Source of the DNA: Acidobacteriota bacterium | GTDB lineage: Bacteria; Acidobacteriota; Vicinamibacteria; Vicinamibacterales; UBA2999 | Length of the DNA stretch: 35,164 nt | Assembly (NCBI GenBank): GCA_016210845.1 | Contig: JACQTK010000029.1 | Span: forward strand, 1-35,164 | Direction of reading: 5' to 3' | In this document: in pieces, positions 18,862 through 26,762 of the stretch | How the letters are laid out: every line of letters begins with the position of its first letter | How positions within the stretch are numbered: the stretch's first letter is position 1 | Made by a program: the position numbers and the translations under genes | The notes under the pieces: generated by a model | Seen by the model: only the letters and a program-made list of their open reading frames with translations | Told to the model about the DNA's origin: nothing | Database searches by the model: none

Positions 18862-20163
18862 TTGCAGCCGTACTCTCCTGAGCGTCGGACGGCGCTGGTC
18901 CTGTGTGGCACGGGCGCGCACGGCGCCTATCACGCGGGCGTGCTGCGCGCCCTCCAGGAGGCGGGCGTCAAGATCGACGTCATGGCGGGGCAGGGCGTCG
19001 GGGCGGGTGCCGCCGCGCTGGCCGCCATCGATGGCGCGGCCCGCCTGTGGGAGCCGGACGGCGTGTGGCGGAGCCCGCGGAGCCCGCGGGGGCCGCGCCT
19101 CTACCCGTGGAAATGGCCTCTTCGCGTGGCGGCCTGGTTGGCGCTCGTGCTGGCGGCCGCATGCGTCGCGCCGCTGCTGTTCACCCCGTCTGCCCGTCCC
19201 GTCGTCATCGTGTGGCTGCCGGCCGCCGTGGCTGGCACGCTCGTGGTGGTGCTCCTGGCCGGTGTCGCCGAGGCGCGATGGCGCGCGCCTGCCAGGCGCC
19301 GCGTCGCGGGTCCCTCCTGGTGGCGGATCGTCGGTGCGCCGCTCGACGCCAGCTCGGCGCGTGCGCTGTTTCTCCGGACGATTACGCAGCTCATTCCCGG
19401 GCGGCGCTACGCCGACGCGCTGGCGGACAACCTCGGCCAGCCTGGATTTCGCGAGTTGATGATCGTCGCCACCGACCTCGACTCGCGGCGCGACGTCCTG
19501 GCCGTCCTGCTGCGCGACCCGTACCGGCGGGACGTTCTCGCCCCGCGGCCCGACCGCGAACGGCGATCGGAGGTGCTCGACCTCACGGGCATCGGCCGCG
19601 ATCAGGGCCTCGAGCTGCTGGCGGCGGCGCTCACCCCGCCCGTCGTGTGCGATCCCCATCTGGTCACCTTTGCTCCCGACAGTTACTGGCGCGGCGAGAC
19701 GCACCGCTTGTGCGATCGTCCTGGCGCCGTGTCGCGTCTGCTCGAGGAGCTGGCCGGTGCGGGCGTCACGCAGGCGATCGTTGTGAGCGCGGTGCCAGGG
19801 CCCTCGTCACCTCATCGGCTGCGCGCCTTGCGGTTGGATCCTCGGCAGCGCCTGGGCGAGTTCCTGGCCGCGGCGGAGGTGGCCGCGCTGCGTGATGCGA
19901 TGGAAATGGCGCGCCTGCGCTTCGATTCCGTTTACCTGATCCGTCCGACCCACAATCCCGTCGGCCCGTTCGATGTCGCGGGCGCGTACGACGAGGCCTC
20001 GGACCGGCGTCAGGATCTGCTCGAGGTGATGGAGCGCGCCTATGAGGACGCGTACCGCCAGTTCATCGAGCCCGTCGTCGGCGCCAGCGGCGATCAGCTG
20101 GCACAGGTCGTGCCGCCGGATGCCGATATCGCGGCGGGGCCGTCCGCCAGCGATACGGGGTAA
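18862..20163 (+). CDS. Patatin-like membrane protein without the catalytic serine
   Basis: 433 residues from TTG 18862, three bases after greA. The N-terminus resembles the patatin-like phospholipase (RssA/YchK) fold: the oxyanion-type segment CGTGAHGAYHAGVLRALQEA (15-34) and, where GXSXG is expected, GQGVG (43-47), so the nucleophile position is Gly45. No clear DGG/DGA motif for the catalytic Asp is seen. Two hydrophobic segments (about 87-107 and 113-134) interrupt the domain, which soluble patatins do not have. The C-terminus has an acidic helical region (RQDLLEVMERAYEDAYRQF). It is likely a non-catalytic membrane-bound patatin relative; function unknown. Confidence 0.72.
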   Translation: MQPYSPERRTALVLCGTGAHGAYHAGVLRALQEAGVKIDVMAGQGVGAGAAALAAIDGAARLWEPDGVWRSPRSPRGPRLYPWKWPLRVAAWLALVLAAACVAPLLFTPSARPVVIVWLPAAVAGTLVVVLLAGVAEARWRAPARRRVAGPSWWRIVGAPLDASSARALFLRTITQLIPGRRYADALADNLGQPGFRELMIVATDLDSRRDVLAVLLRDPYRRDVLAPRPDRERRSEVLDLTGIGRDQGLELLAAALTPPVVCDPHLVTFAPDSYWRGETHRLCDRPGAVSRLLEELAGAGVTQAIVVSAVPGPSSPHRLRALRLDPRQRLGEFLAAAEVAALRDAMEMARLRFDSVYLIRPTHNPVGPFDVAGAYDEASDRRQDLLEVMERAYEDAYRQFIEPVVGASGDQLAQVVPPDADIAAGPSASDTG

Positions 20164-20187
20164 CAGCCAGACGAGATCAGGAGCAGA

Positions 20188-20923
20188 TCACGGTTCTGAG
20201 CGTAAGGAGCCCTGGCTGATGTCGCCCGAGAACGCCGTGAGGAAGGCGACGAGCGCCAGCCGTTCGGCGTTCGTGAGACCGAGAGGGCGGATCTCGGGAT
20301 CGAGCCAGGGATTGGCATTGCCGCCGCGCTCGTAGGATTCGACCACCTCGTCGAGTGTTGCTTTCCGCGAAAGATCTGCAGACCGTGCTGCTGTTCCGGC
20401 GACAGCGTCGCGCGGTCACCGTTGACGAACCGGTCGTACGGGGAGTCGCCGGCCAGGATCGAGCGGACGTAGCTGGCCAGCGCGCGCGCGAGATCGCCGA
20501 CACTCACACCGACGCGCCGGGCGGCCTCCGCCGCCGTCAGGTCCATCTCGTTCGGGTCCTCGATGGGCTTCAGGACCGGCTCCTCGAGCGTCGGGGCGCG
20601 CCCGTCCCAGAAAAACGCACGGCCCCAGGCGCGATTGATCAGTGCCGGCGCATTGCGGCGGCCCGTGCGGCCGAATACGCCGATCGATACGGGCCGTCCG
20701 TCGGAGAAGGCGAGCTCGGGGTTATGACACGAGGCGCAGGACACCTGCCGTCGCGCGATAGGCGCGCGTCGAAGAACAGCTCCCGGCCAAGCGCGATCTT
20801 TTCGGACGTGAGCGGGTTGTCCTCCGGGACCGGGAGGTAGAGATCCAGGCCCAGAGGTACCCCCTGGGCTAGCGCGGTGAAGGACAGCGCGAGCCAGGCA
20901 GTGAAGAGAGCCACCGTGCGCAC
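20188..20923 (-). pseudogene. Broken diheme cytochrome c peroxidase / MauG-type gene
   Basis: Starting at GTG 20923 there is a signal peptide ([18 protein letters not shown]) and the family segment [23 protein letters not shown] one-base frameshift at about 20744-20748 then moves the frame to [15 protein letters not shown], which holds the first CXXCH heme site, and on to NAPALIN and LSPEQQHGLQIFRGK. At about 20355-20362 roughly 80-100 residues normally found in the family are missing, including the second CXXCH and the metal ligand region; the sequence resumes in another frame with LDEVVESYERGGN, LDPEIRPLGL and LVAFLTAF, ending at TGA 20190-20188. An intact enzyme would reduce peroxide in the periplasm; this copy cannot. 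Confidence 0.85.
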
Positions 20924-20932
20924 CGCCGCGAA

Positions 20933-21409
20933 CTACCGTGCCGGCTTCAGTGCGGGCGTGAGGTTCCCGAGCGCCCAGATTTCATCGCGGTGCATCCCGG
21001 CGGTAGCCACGAATGCCACGCGCTCGCCGTCGGGATGGATTGCGAACCCGCCGCCAGGCAAGACCCAATTCTCGGCCTCCACGTCGAACCGTCGAGGACG
21101 ACCGCCGGCATCATCAATCGGAACGAGCCAAAGTTCCAAGCGGTCTTCGTTCGCCCGATTCCTTAAACCGGTGAGGATGACAATCGGCGTCGTGACGCCG
21201 TCGCGGCGGACCGCGCGGCAGACCTCGTAGCCGCTGATCCGCGGCAGCATCAGGTCGAGGACGATCAGGTCGGGTTTCCGCTCGCGGATGAGCGCGCAGG
21301 CGGTCTCGCCGTCGGTGGCGGTGATCACCTCGTGCGACTCGAAGCCGAGGTTGTCCGCCAGCCCGCGCAGGATCGCGGGATCGTCCTCCACCACGAGGAT
21401 GCGGCTCAT
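20933..21409 (-). pseudogene. Response-regulator receiver fused by deletion to a beta-propeller C-terminus
   Basis: 158 residues from ATG 21409. Residues 1-80 are a normal receiver N-terminal part: acidic pair D9/D10, phospho-acceptor D52 in LIVLDLMLP, and T80 in PIVILT. The following conserved lysine (KPF) and the rest of the receiver and output domain are missing. Residues about 90-158 instead read like the end of a WD40/TolB-type beta-propeller protein (ELWLVPIDDAGGRPRRFDV, FAIHPDGERVAFVATAG, DEIWAL). The join lies near 21140-21170. Because the frame is open it could be expressed, but a split receiver is unlikely to work. Its ATG overlaps the TGA of the upstream kinase remnant. Confidence 0.75.
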
Positions 21410-21924
21410 CACGCGAATGCCTTCTCAGGAGCCGGCGCCTGCGTGTCTGCGTCAGGCAGGGGCAGACGAATCGAGAACGTGCGCCCCTCGCCCGAAGCGC
21501 TGCGGACCGTGACCACGCCGCCGTGCGACCTGACGATGTGGTCGACGAGCGTCAGCCCGAGGCCGGTGCCCGGGATGCGGTCGCGCTCGGCGCCGCCGAC
21601 CCGGTAGAACTTCTCGAAAATCCGCGCATGCTCGGCGGGCGCAATGCCCAGCCCGCGGTCGGTCACCGCGATGACCGCCTCGTGGCCTTCCCGGGCGAGC
21701 CGCATCTCGACGACGCGGCTGGCGCCGGAGTACTTCATCGGCTCCGCGAGCGCGCGGCGGTACGAGGCAAGCGCCGCGTCGAATTGGCGCGCCACGAGCT
21801 CGTCGCGCTCCCCGAGGCGGACCGCGTCCGCAAATCGAGGCTCGTCGGCGTCCGCCGCACGCGCGGCAGTGCCAGGAGCCAGATCCCAGGGGAGCACAAG
21901 CCGATCGCCTTGAATGTGCGCCAC
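21409..21924 (-). pseudogene. Sensor histidine kinase remnant, 5' truncated and lacking the HisKA domain
   Basis: The open frame (GTG 21924 to TGA 21411-21409) starts with a short piece typical of an N-terminal sensor region (GDRLVLPWD, then DELVARQFDAALASYRRAL). At about 21735-21745 it jumps directly to the end of the N-box of a HATPase_c domain (MKYSGASRVVEM), followed by intact G1 (VTDRGLGI), F box (RIFEKFYR) and G2 (GTGLGL). The dimerisation/phospho-acceptor helix with its histidine and most of the sensor part are absent. An in-frame stop lies just upstream of the first codons. TGATG overlap with the next gene shows it was once an HK-RR pair. Confidence 0.78.
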
Positions 21925-21970
21925 CAGGCGTCACGAGAGACGGGCGCGCGCGTATCATGGTGCGCCATCC

Positions 21971-23083
21971 ATGCATCGAGACACGCTGATCGTCCACGCG
22001 GGCTACCGGAAGCACGGCGAGCCGGGCCCGTTCCTGCCAGGCCCCCAGTTCTCGTCCACCTATTCGTCGCCCGGGGCCCCGTCGCAGCACGCGCTGACGT
22101 ACGGCCGCTTCCACAACCCCACCTGGACCGCCTGGGAGGAGGCGCTGGGCACGCTCGAAGAGGGCCACGCCGTGGCCTTTGCCTCGGGGATGGCCGCGGT
22201 GGCGGCCGTGCTGGGTGTCTGCCTGCGGCCGGGCGACGTGCTCGTCCTGCCAGCCGACGCCTACTACACCATCCGAAGGCTGGCGGCGGGCTGGCTGGAG
22301 CCGCTCGGCGTCCAGGTGCGCCTCGCGCCCACGCGCGACAATGCGCAGGCCGATGCCCTCGAGGGCGCGCGGCTGCTGTGGCTGGAGACGCCCAGCAATC
22401 CGCAACTGGACATCTGCGACATTCGAGCGCTGGTCGAGGCCGCGCAGATGCGCGGGGCGCTCGTAGCTGTGGACAACACCACGGCCACGGCCTATCTGCA
22501 GCAGCCGCTCGGGCTGGGTGCGACGTACGTGGTGGCGTCGGATGCGAAAGGCCTGACCGGCCACAGCGATCTCATCCTCGGCCACGTCGCCACCGCCGAC
22601 GACGAGCGCGCCGACGCGCTGCGGACCTGGCGGACCCAGCACGGCGCCATTCCGGGCCCGATGGAGGTATGGCTCGCCCACCGCTCCCTGGCGACGCTGC
22701 CGCTCCGCGTCAGCCGGCAGTGCGCTTCGGCGCAGGAGCTCGCGCAGTTCCTCGACGGCCAGCCGGGAGTCGAGACCGTGCGGTACCCTGGCTTGCCCGG
22801 CCATCCGGGCCACGAGATCGCTGCCCGCCAGATGCGCGCCTTCGGCAGCATCGTCAGCTTCGATCTCGGCTCCCGCGCCCGCGCCGACGCGTTCCTCGGT
22901 GCCCTGACCCTGGTTCGGGAGGCCACGAGCTTTGGGGGCGTGCACTCCATGGCCGAAAGGCGTGCACGGTGGGGCGGCGATGCCGTGAGCGAGGGCTTCA
23001 TCCGGTTCAGCGTCGGCTGCGAGTCGGTGGACGACATCATCACGGACGTGACACGCGGCCTGAAAGCGGCCATCTCGCGGTGA
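21971..23083 (+). CDS. Cys/Met-metabolism PLP enzyme (cystathionine gamma-lyase / beta-lyase type)
   Basis: 370 residues from ATG 21971; a TATCAT lies 14 bases upstream. The protein belongs to the trans-sulfuration fold-type I PLP enzymes. Visible are YGRFHNPTW (usually YGR-GNPT), FASGMAAVAAVL, LLWLETPSNPQLDICDI, the PLP-Asp segment VDNTTATAYLQQPL, and the Schiff-base lysine in SDAKGLTGHSD, where the family normally has S-T-K-Y. The C-terminal half has SFGGVHSMAERRARWG and a final GCESVDDIITD. Gamma-lyase, beta-lyase and gamma-synthase cannot be told apart from sequence alone. No other sulfur-metabolism gene is near. Confidence 0.9.
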   Translation: MHRDTLIVHAGYRKHGEPGPFLPGPQFSSTYSSPGAPSQHALTYGRFHNPTWTAWEEALGTLEEGHAVAFASGMAAVAAVLGVCLRPGDVLVLPADAYYTIRRLAAGWLEPLGVQVRLAPTRDNAQADALEGARLLWLETPSNPQLDICDIRALVEAAQMRGALVAVDNTTATAYLQQPLGLGATYVVASDAKGLTGHSDLILGHVATADDERADALRTWRTQHGAIPGPMEVWLAHRSLATLPLRVSRQCASAQELAQFLDGQPGVETVRYPGLPGHPGHEIAARQMRAFGSIVSFDLGSRARADAFLGALTLVREATSFGGVHSMAERRARWGGDAVSEGFIRFSVGCESVDDIITDVTRGLKAAISR

Positions 23084-23129
23084 GCCAGCCAAGGGCTCGC
23101 ATTTGATGGCCCGTTGTCCGCAGACCTCG

Positions 23130-23198
23130 CCCTTGGACCGCTATGCGGCTCGTTGCGCGAATTTCGTACTCGTTGTGACCCGCATAGCGGTCCAAGGG
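23130..23198. repeat. 69-bp element with 19-bp perfect inverted ends
   Basis: CCCTTGGACCGCTATGCGG (23130-23148) and its exact reverse complement (23180-23198) enclose a 31-base centre that contains CTCGTTG twice. No target-site duplication is evident. The right end abuts a TAGAAT (-10-like, 23201-23206) of the lipoprotein gene. It differs in sequence from the GTAG palindromes. Confidence 0.9.
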
Positions 23199-23234
23199 AG
23201 TAGAATGCCCGCCGCGATGAGGAAGGAGGACACC

Positions 23235-24083
23235 ATGCGTGGCTATGCGTGCCTGCTGGGACTCGCGCTCGTGAGCGCGTTGGGCTGTGGCGGATCGGTG
23301 AACGTGGAGCAGGAGCGCGCCAACCTGCTGGCAGCCGATCGGGAGTGGTCGCAGAACACGAAGGACATCGATCGGTTCATGTCCTTCTTCGCGCCAGACG
23401 CGACAGTGCATCCCCAGGGGATGCCCGCGGTGGCTGGCGCGGACGCAATCCGCACGACATTCACCGAGATGAGCTCCGCGCCAGGGTTTGCGCTCTCGTG
23501 GACGCCGGCCAGAGCCGACGTGGGAGCCACGGGAGACCTCGGTTATACCACCGGCAATTACGAGATGACGATGGGGGGCGTCGCGGACAAGGGGAAGTAC
23601 GTGACCGTGTGGAAGAAGCAGGCCGACGGCGCCTGGAAGGTGGTGGAAGACATCTTCAACTCGGACGCGGGGGCGCCGCCGGAGGAGCACGTGATGGTCG
23701 CCCCTGGGACCCTCAAGTGGGACGCGGCGCCGCCGAGCCTGCCGCCCGGGGCGCGGATGGCCGTGGTCTCAGGCGATCCGACGCAGGCGCAGCCGTTCGT
23801 CCTTCGGGCGCAGGTTCCCGCCGGCTACCAGGTGCCGCCGCACTGGCATCCCACCACGGAGAACATCACGGTGCTGTCGGGGACCGTGGCGCTCGGGATG
23901 GGCGAGCAGTTCGATCAGGGGAAGCTGATGGATCTGCCGAGCGGCAGCTACGCGGCGGTGCCCGGGGAGATGCGCCATTTCTTCATGGCGAAATCCGCCG
24001 CGACGTTTCAGATCCACGGCATGGGGCCGTTTGCCATCAACTACGTGAACCCGGCCGACGATCCGAGCAAGCAGTCGCGATAG
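23235..24083 (+). CDS. Putative lipoprotein: SnoaL/DUF4440-like domain plus cupin domain
   Basis: 282 residues from ATG 23235 with a strong Shine-Dalgarno AAGGAGG (23223-23229). The frame is open upstream to 23103, but that part would read through the inverted repeat. A signal peptide ends at ALGC, so Cys18 could be lipidated (the lipobox is weak, with Ala at -3). Residues about 22-145 resemble DUF4440 ketosteroid-isomerase-like domains (LLAADREWSQNTKDIDRFMS, then YEMTMGGVADKGKYVTVWKK and W-K-V-V-E-D-I). Residues about 170-270 are a cupin with VPPHWHPTTENITVLSGTVA. Binding of a small molecule or metal is inference; function unknown. Confidence 0.8.
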   Translation: MRGYACLLGLALVSALGCGGSVNVEQERANLLAADREWSQNTKDIDRFMSFFAPDATVHPQGMPAVAGADAIRTTFTEMSSAPGFALSWTPARADVGATGDLGYTTGNYEMTMGGVADKGKYVTVWKKQADGAWKVVEDIFNSDAGAPPEEHVMVAPGTLKWDAAPPSLPPGARMAVVSGDPTQAQPFVLRAQVPAGYQVPPHWHPTTENITVLSGTVALGMGEQFDQGKLMDLPSGSYAAVPGEMRHFFMAKSAATFQIHGMGPFAINYVNPADDPSKQSR

Positions 24084-24142
24084 GCGACCGCCCATCCGGC
24101 GTCGGGCGCGGGGGAGTATGATCGGCGCGAGGAGCCGAAGCG

Positions 24143-24595
24143 ATGAAGCCCATCAGACCTCTCGTCGAGCATCGTGACGTGGTCGTTGTCGACATCGCGG
24201 CGTCCGTGGCGCAGGCGGCACGGCTCATGAGCGACCGTCAGGTCGGAGCCGTGCCCGTCATCGATGGCGAGCGCGTCGCGGGCATCTTTACCGAGCGGGA
24301 CGTGCTCTCGCGTGTCGTCGCCGCGGGCGTGAACCCTGCCGCCACCCCGGTCAGCGCCGTCATGAGCACCGCGCTGGTCGTGGCCGACATCGGCGACGGC
24401 CACGAGACGTGCCTCCGGCGGATGCAGCAGTCGCACGTGCGCCATCTGCTGGTCCTGCGCGAGGGGCGTCTGGCCGGAATCCTGTCGATGCGGGATCTGC
24501 TCGCGCTGGAAATCGACGAGCGAGACGAGGCGATCAACCTGTTGAACGCCTACGTGCACTACATTCCAGCGGATCTGACGCCCACGCGGACCTGA
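24143..24595 (+). CDS. Stand-alone CBS-domain pair protein
   Basis: 150 residues from ATG 24143; GAGGAG (24128-24133) precedes it, and a TATGAT at 24117-24122 may be its -10. It consists of two CBS motifs and little else: DIAASVAQAARLMSDRQVGA with GIFTERDVLSRVV, and a second with HVRHLLVLREGRLAGILSMR and D-L-L. Such proteins usually bind AMP/ATP or related ligands and modulate partner enzymes. No partner gene is evident; the convergent neighbour is a phosphofructokinase, but a link is not shown. Confidence 0.9.
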   Translation: MKPIRPLVEHRDVVVVDIAASVAQAARLMSDRQVGAVPVIDGERVAGIFTERDVLSRVVAAGVNPAATPVSAVMSTALVVADIGDGHETCLRRMQQSHVRHLLVLREGRLAGILSMRDLLALEIDERDEAINLLNAYVHYIPADLTPTRT

Positions 24596-24605
24596 CCCCG
24601 GGGTT

Positions 24606-24629
24606 CCCCATCGCGCCTGCGCGATGGGG
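24606..24629. terminator. GC-rich hairpin between convergent CBS and pfp genes
   Basis: Perfect 10-bp stem CCCCATCGCG (24606-24615), loop CCTG, CGCGATGGGG (24620-24629), about ten bases after the CBS stop codon. There is no U-tract. A role as transcript end or roadblock is inferred from its position between convergent genes. Confidence 0.5.
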
Positions 24630-24685
24630 TGGCGTGGTCCGCGCCACGACCGACCGCACCCTGGGCGGGAGCTCGCGTGAATCGC

Positions 24686-24723
24686 GTAGGGGGGGCCTTC
24701 ACGGCCTTCACGGCCCGCCCTAC
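24686..24723. repeat. REP-like palindrome with internally duplicated loop, GTAG on both strands, over the pfp stop
   Basis: Starts GTAGGG (24686) and ends CCCTAC (24723). Relative to the copy at 8242-8266, the central CCTTCACGG occurs twice in tandem (24696-24704 and 24705-24713). The TAG of the minus-strand GTAG (24722-24720) is the pfp stop codon. Confidence 0.88.
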
Positions 24724-26030
24724 GTGTGCGGGGCCTGGACCAGGGACTGCGTGCTGGCGTCGATCACGAGGCGCGGTGGCTCCGACTCGATGAGGTACTC
24801 GAACTCGCTTCGAAACTCCTGGAGCGAGACGCCGGCCGTGGCGGCGAACTTGGCCAGCTCGTGCGGGTCCTCGAAGTCGTCGCGCCGCAGCCGCAGCATG
24901 TAGCGGCGCGCGATGCCGTAGCGCGTCGAGTGCACGTCCACCAGGCGGACGCGCGTGCGCCCGCTGTCGGGATCGATGAGGTCCGAGAACGGGATCGGCA
25001 CGAAGTTGCCCCCCTGCATCGAGATCATCACGCCGTTGCCCCCCGACAGGAGGTACTTCGCGGCGCAGTAGCCCAGGTCGCGCGTGTACTCCATGTCGTA
25101 CGGAATCGGGTCGGCGCAGCGCAGCTCGTACCCGATGTTCTTGGCGGCGATCGTCGTCTTGATGCCGAAGTCCCTCAGGCGCTTCTGGACCTGCGACTTC
25201 AGGATCTCGCCGATGTTGACCTCCGCAATGCGGATGTGGCCGTGCGAGTCGCGCTCCACTTCCTCGAGCTGCGCCAGGTCGCCCGGGTCGATGTCCAGCA
25301 CGAGCCCCTCGGCGATGACGGCCACGCCGTCCCGCCGCCCGTAGCTGAGCCGCTTGATGACGGCGCCGACCAGCGTATCGACGATCGTCTTGAGGCGGAC
25401 GCGCTGGCCCGCGAACTCCTCGGGGATGAGCGTCAGCGTGGCGCCCGCCGCCTTGCCGATCCCGAGTGCCAGATGTCCGGCCTTGCGGCCCATCGCGATC
25501 ACGAAGTACCAGCGCGAGGTGGTCTTCGCGTCCACCATCAGGTTCTTGACGATCTCGACCCCGTGGTGGCGCGCCGTCTGGTAGCCGAACGTATCGACGT
25601 GTGCGGGAAGATCGAGGTCGTTGTCGATGGTCTTCGGCACGTGCACCACGTGGATGCGGCCGCCCGCCCGCGCGTCCAGCTTCATTGCGGAGAACGCCGT
25701 GTCGTCGCCGCCGATCGTGATGAGCATCGAGACGTTCAGGCGCAGCAGGGAGGTGACGGTGTTCTCCAGGTGATCGGCGTGGGCCGTGGGATTGGCCCGC
25801 GAGATGCCGATGTGCGACCCGCCGCGGAAGTGGATCCGGCTCACCGACTCGATGGTGAGCGGCGTGACGTGCTCGACCTCGCCCTGCATGATCCACTCGA
25901 AGCCGTCGCGGATGCCCACGACGTCGACGCCCTCGAGCTGGCTGCGGATGGTGGCGGCAGAAATGACGCTGTTGATCCCGGGCGCCGGGCCGCCGCTGAC
26001 GAGAATCGCCAGTTTCTTGGGCTGCGTCAC
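24720..26030 (-). CDS. pfp: 6-phosphofructokinase, diphosphate-dependent type
   Basis: 436 residues from GTG 26030. It phosphorylates fructose 6-phosphate at C1, here probably with PPi. Family motifs: LVSGGPAPGINSVI, TIGGDDTAFSA and PKTIDNDLDLP. GGDD rather than GGDG, and PKTIDND rather than PGTIDND, are the residues that distinguish PPi-dependent from ATP-dependent enzymes; ATP use by some relatives means this remains inference. MGRKAGHLALGIG provides the substrate-binding Arg/Lys region. Together with ppdK in this window it suggests a PPi-linked, reversible glycolysis. The stop codon is supplied by a palindromic repeat. Confidence 0.92.
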   Translation of the reverse strand: MTQPKKLAILVSGGPAPGINSVISAATIRSQLEGVDVVGIRDGFEWIMQGEVEHVTPLTIESVSRIHFRGGSHIGISRANPTAHADHLENTVTSLLRLNVSMLITIGGDDTAFSAMKLDARAGGRIHVVHVPKTIDNDLDLPAHVDTFGYQTARHHGVEIVKNLMVDAKTTSRWYFVIAMGRKAGHLALGIGKAAGATLTLIPEEFAGQRVRLKTIVDTLVGAVIKRLSYGRRDGVAVIAEGLVLDIDPGDLAQLEEVERDSHGHIRIAEVNIGEILKSQVQKRLRDFGIKTTIAAKNIGYELRCADPIPYDMEYTRDLGYCAAKYLLSGGNGVMISMQGGNFVPIPFSDLIDPDSGRTRVRLVDVHSTRYGIARRYMLRLRRDDFEDPHELAKFAATAGVSLQEFRSEFEYLIESEPPRLVIDASTQSLVQAPHT

Positions 26031-26072
26031 CTGCTCGCTCTCTCGCCGTTATTGTCGCACGCGGTGTCCGCG

Positions 26073-26090
26073 GCGGCTGAAGCCGCTCTC
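26073..26090 (-). repeat. Degenerate REP-like palindrome upstream of pfp
   Basis: GCGGC (26073-26077), loop TGAA, GCCGC (26082-26086), then TCTCC where the related copy at 16038-16063 has TCTAC. The stem is short and the foot is lost, so this looks like a decayed copy. Confidence 0.5.
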
Positions 26091-26102
26091 CAGGCGAATG
26101 GT

Positions 26103-26128
26103 GTAGCGCGCAGGCTTCCGCCTGCGCG
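26103..26128 (+). repeat. REP-like palindrome upstream of the ACT protein gene, GTAG foot
   Basis: GTAG (26103-26106), CGCGCAGGC (26107-26115), loop TTCC, GCCTGCGCG (26120-26128). It is nearly identical in its arms to the copy at 16097-16121. A TATAAT promoter element follows 17 bases later. Confidence 0.85.
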
Positions 26129-26145
26129 GACGGGGAACGCGGGCG

Positions 26146-26151
26146 TATAAT
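26146..26151 (+). promoter_or_regulatory. Putative -10 element of the ACT protein gene
   Basis: TATAAT, 26 bases before the ATG at 26178; GAGGAGGA follows as ribosome-binding site (26166-26173). No good -35 is visible; the place is taken by the right arm of the palindromic repeat. Confidence 0.5.
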
Positions 26152-26177
26152 GCGTCGCATTACAGAGGAGGACAGCC

Positions 26178-26681
26178 ATGGCGGTTCGCGTGAAACCGAT
26201 CACCTTGTGGCGGGCGGAGGTCGACAACCAGCCGGGCGCCCTCGCCAGGACGCTCGAGCCACTGGCGGCGGCGAGGGCCAACCTTCAGGTCGTGATGGGG
26301 TATCGCCTGCCCGGGGATCGCGGGCGGGCGGCGATCGAGGTGGCGCCCGTGGCGGGGCGCGCGGCGGCCGCGGCGCAGTCCGCCGGACTGCAGGCGGCGA
26401 CGCTCGCCGCGCTCCTCGTCGAAGGGGACAACCGGCCGGGCCTGGGCCACGCGATGGCCAAGGCGCTGGGCGACGCGGGCATCAACATCGACTTCCTCCT
26501 CGGGCAGGTCAGCGGCGCGCGGCACACCACGGTGATCGGCTTCGACACACGCGAGGAGGCCGACCGCGCCGTGCCGCTCATCAAGCGCGCCGCCGCAGGC
26601 CCCCGCCGGCCGGCGGCGCGGAAGGCCGCCCGCAAGAGCGCACGCGGCCGCAAGGGAGCCCGAAAGGGCCGTCGGCGTTAG
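26178..26681 (+). CDS. Tandem ACT-domain protein with a strongly basic C-terminal tail
   Basis: 167 residues from ATG 26178 with a good ribosome-binding site (GAGGAGGA). The first ACT-like domain runs about 5-65 (WRAEVDNQPGALARTLEPLA) and the second about 73-135 (LLVEGDNRPGLGHAMAKALG, then AGINIDFLL). ACT domains bind amino acids and similar ligands; the N-x-P-G turn of the ligand site is present in both. From about residue 140 the chain is almost only R, K, A, G and P (PRRPAARKAARKSARGRKG), resembling histone-like nucleic-acid-binding tails. No catalytic domain is attached. Regulator of amino-acid metabolism is a guess; the tail is unexplained. Confidence 0.85.
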   Translation: MAVRVKPITLWRAEVDNQPGALARTLEPLAAARANLQVVMGYRLPGDRGRAAIEVAPVAGRAAAAAQSAGLQAATLAALLVEGDNRPGLGHAMAKALGDAGINIDFLLGQVSGARHTTVIGFDTREEADRAVPLIKRAAAGPRRPAARKAARKSARGRKGARKGRRR

Positions 26682-26762
26682 CGAGTTCGGGCGAGCTCGA
26701 CCACGCCGCGCCTCCGCCTGCATCCCACTCGAAGCTCGTCAATTTGACATCCAATTGATTGA

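Noticed and set aside
23103-23234. Upstream start of the lipoprotein gene at 23103
   Set aside because: It would translate the inverted repeat and put 44 residues before the signal peptide; ATG 23235 has a strong Shine-Dalgarno.
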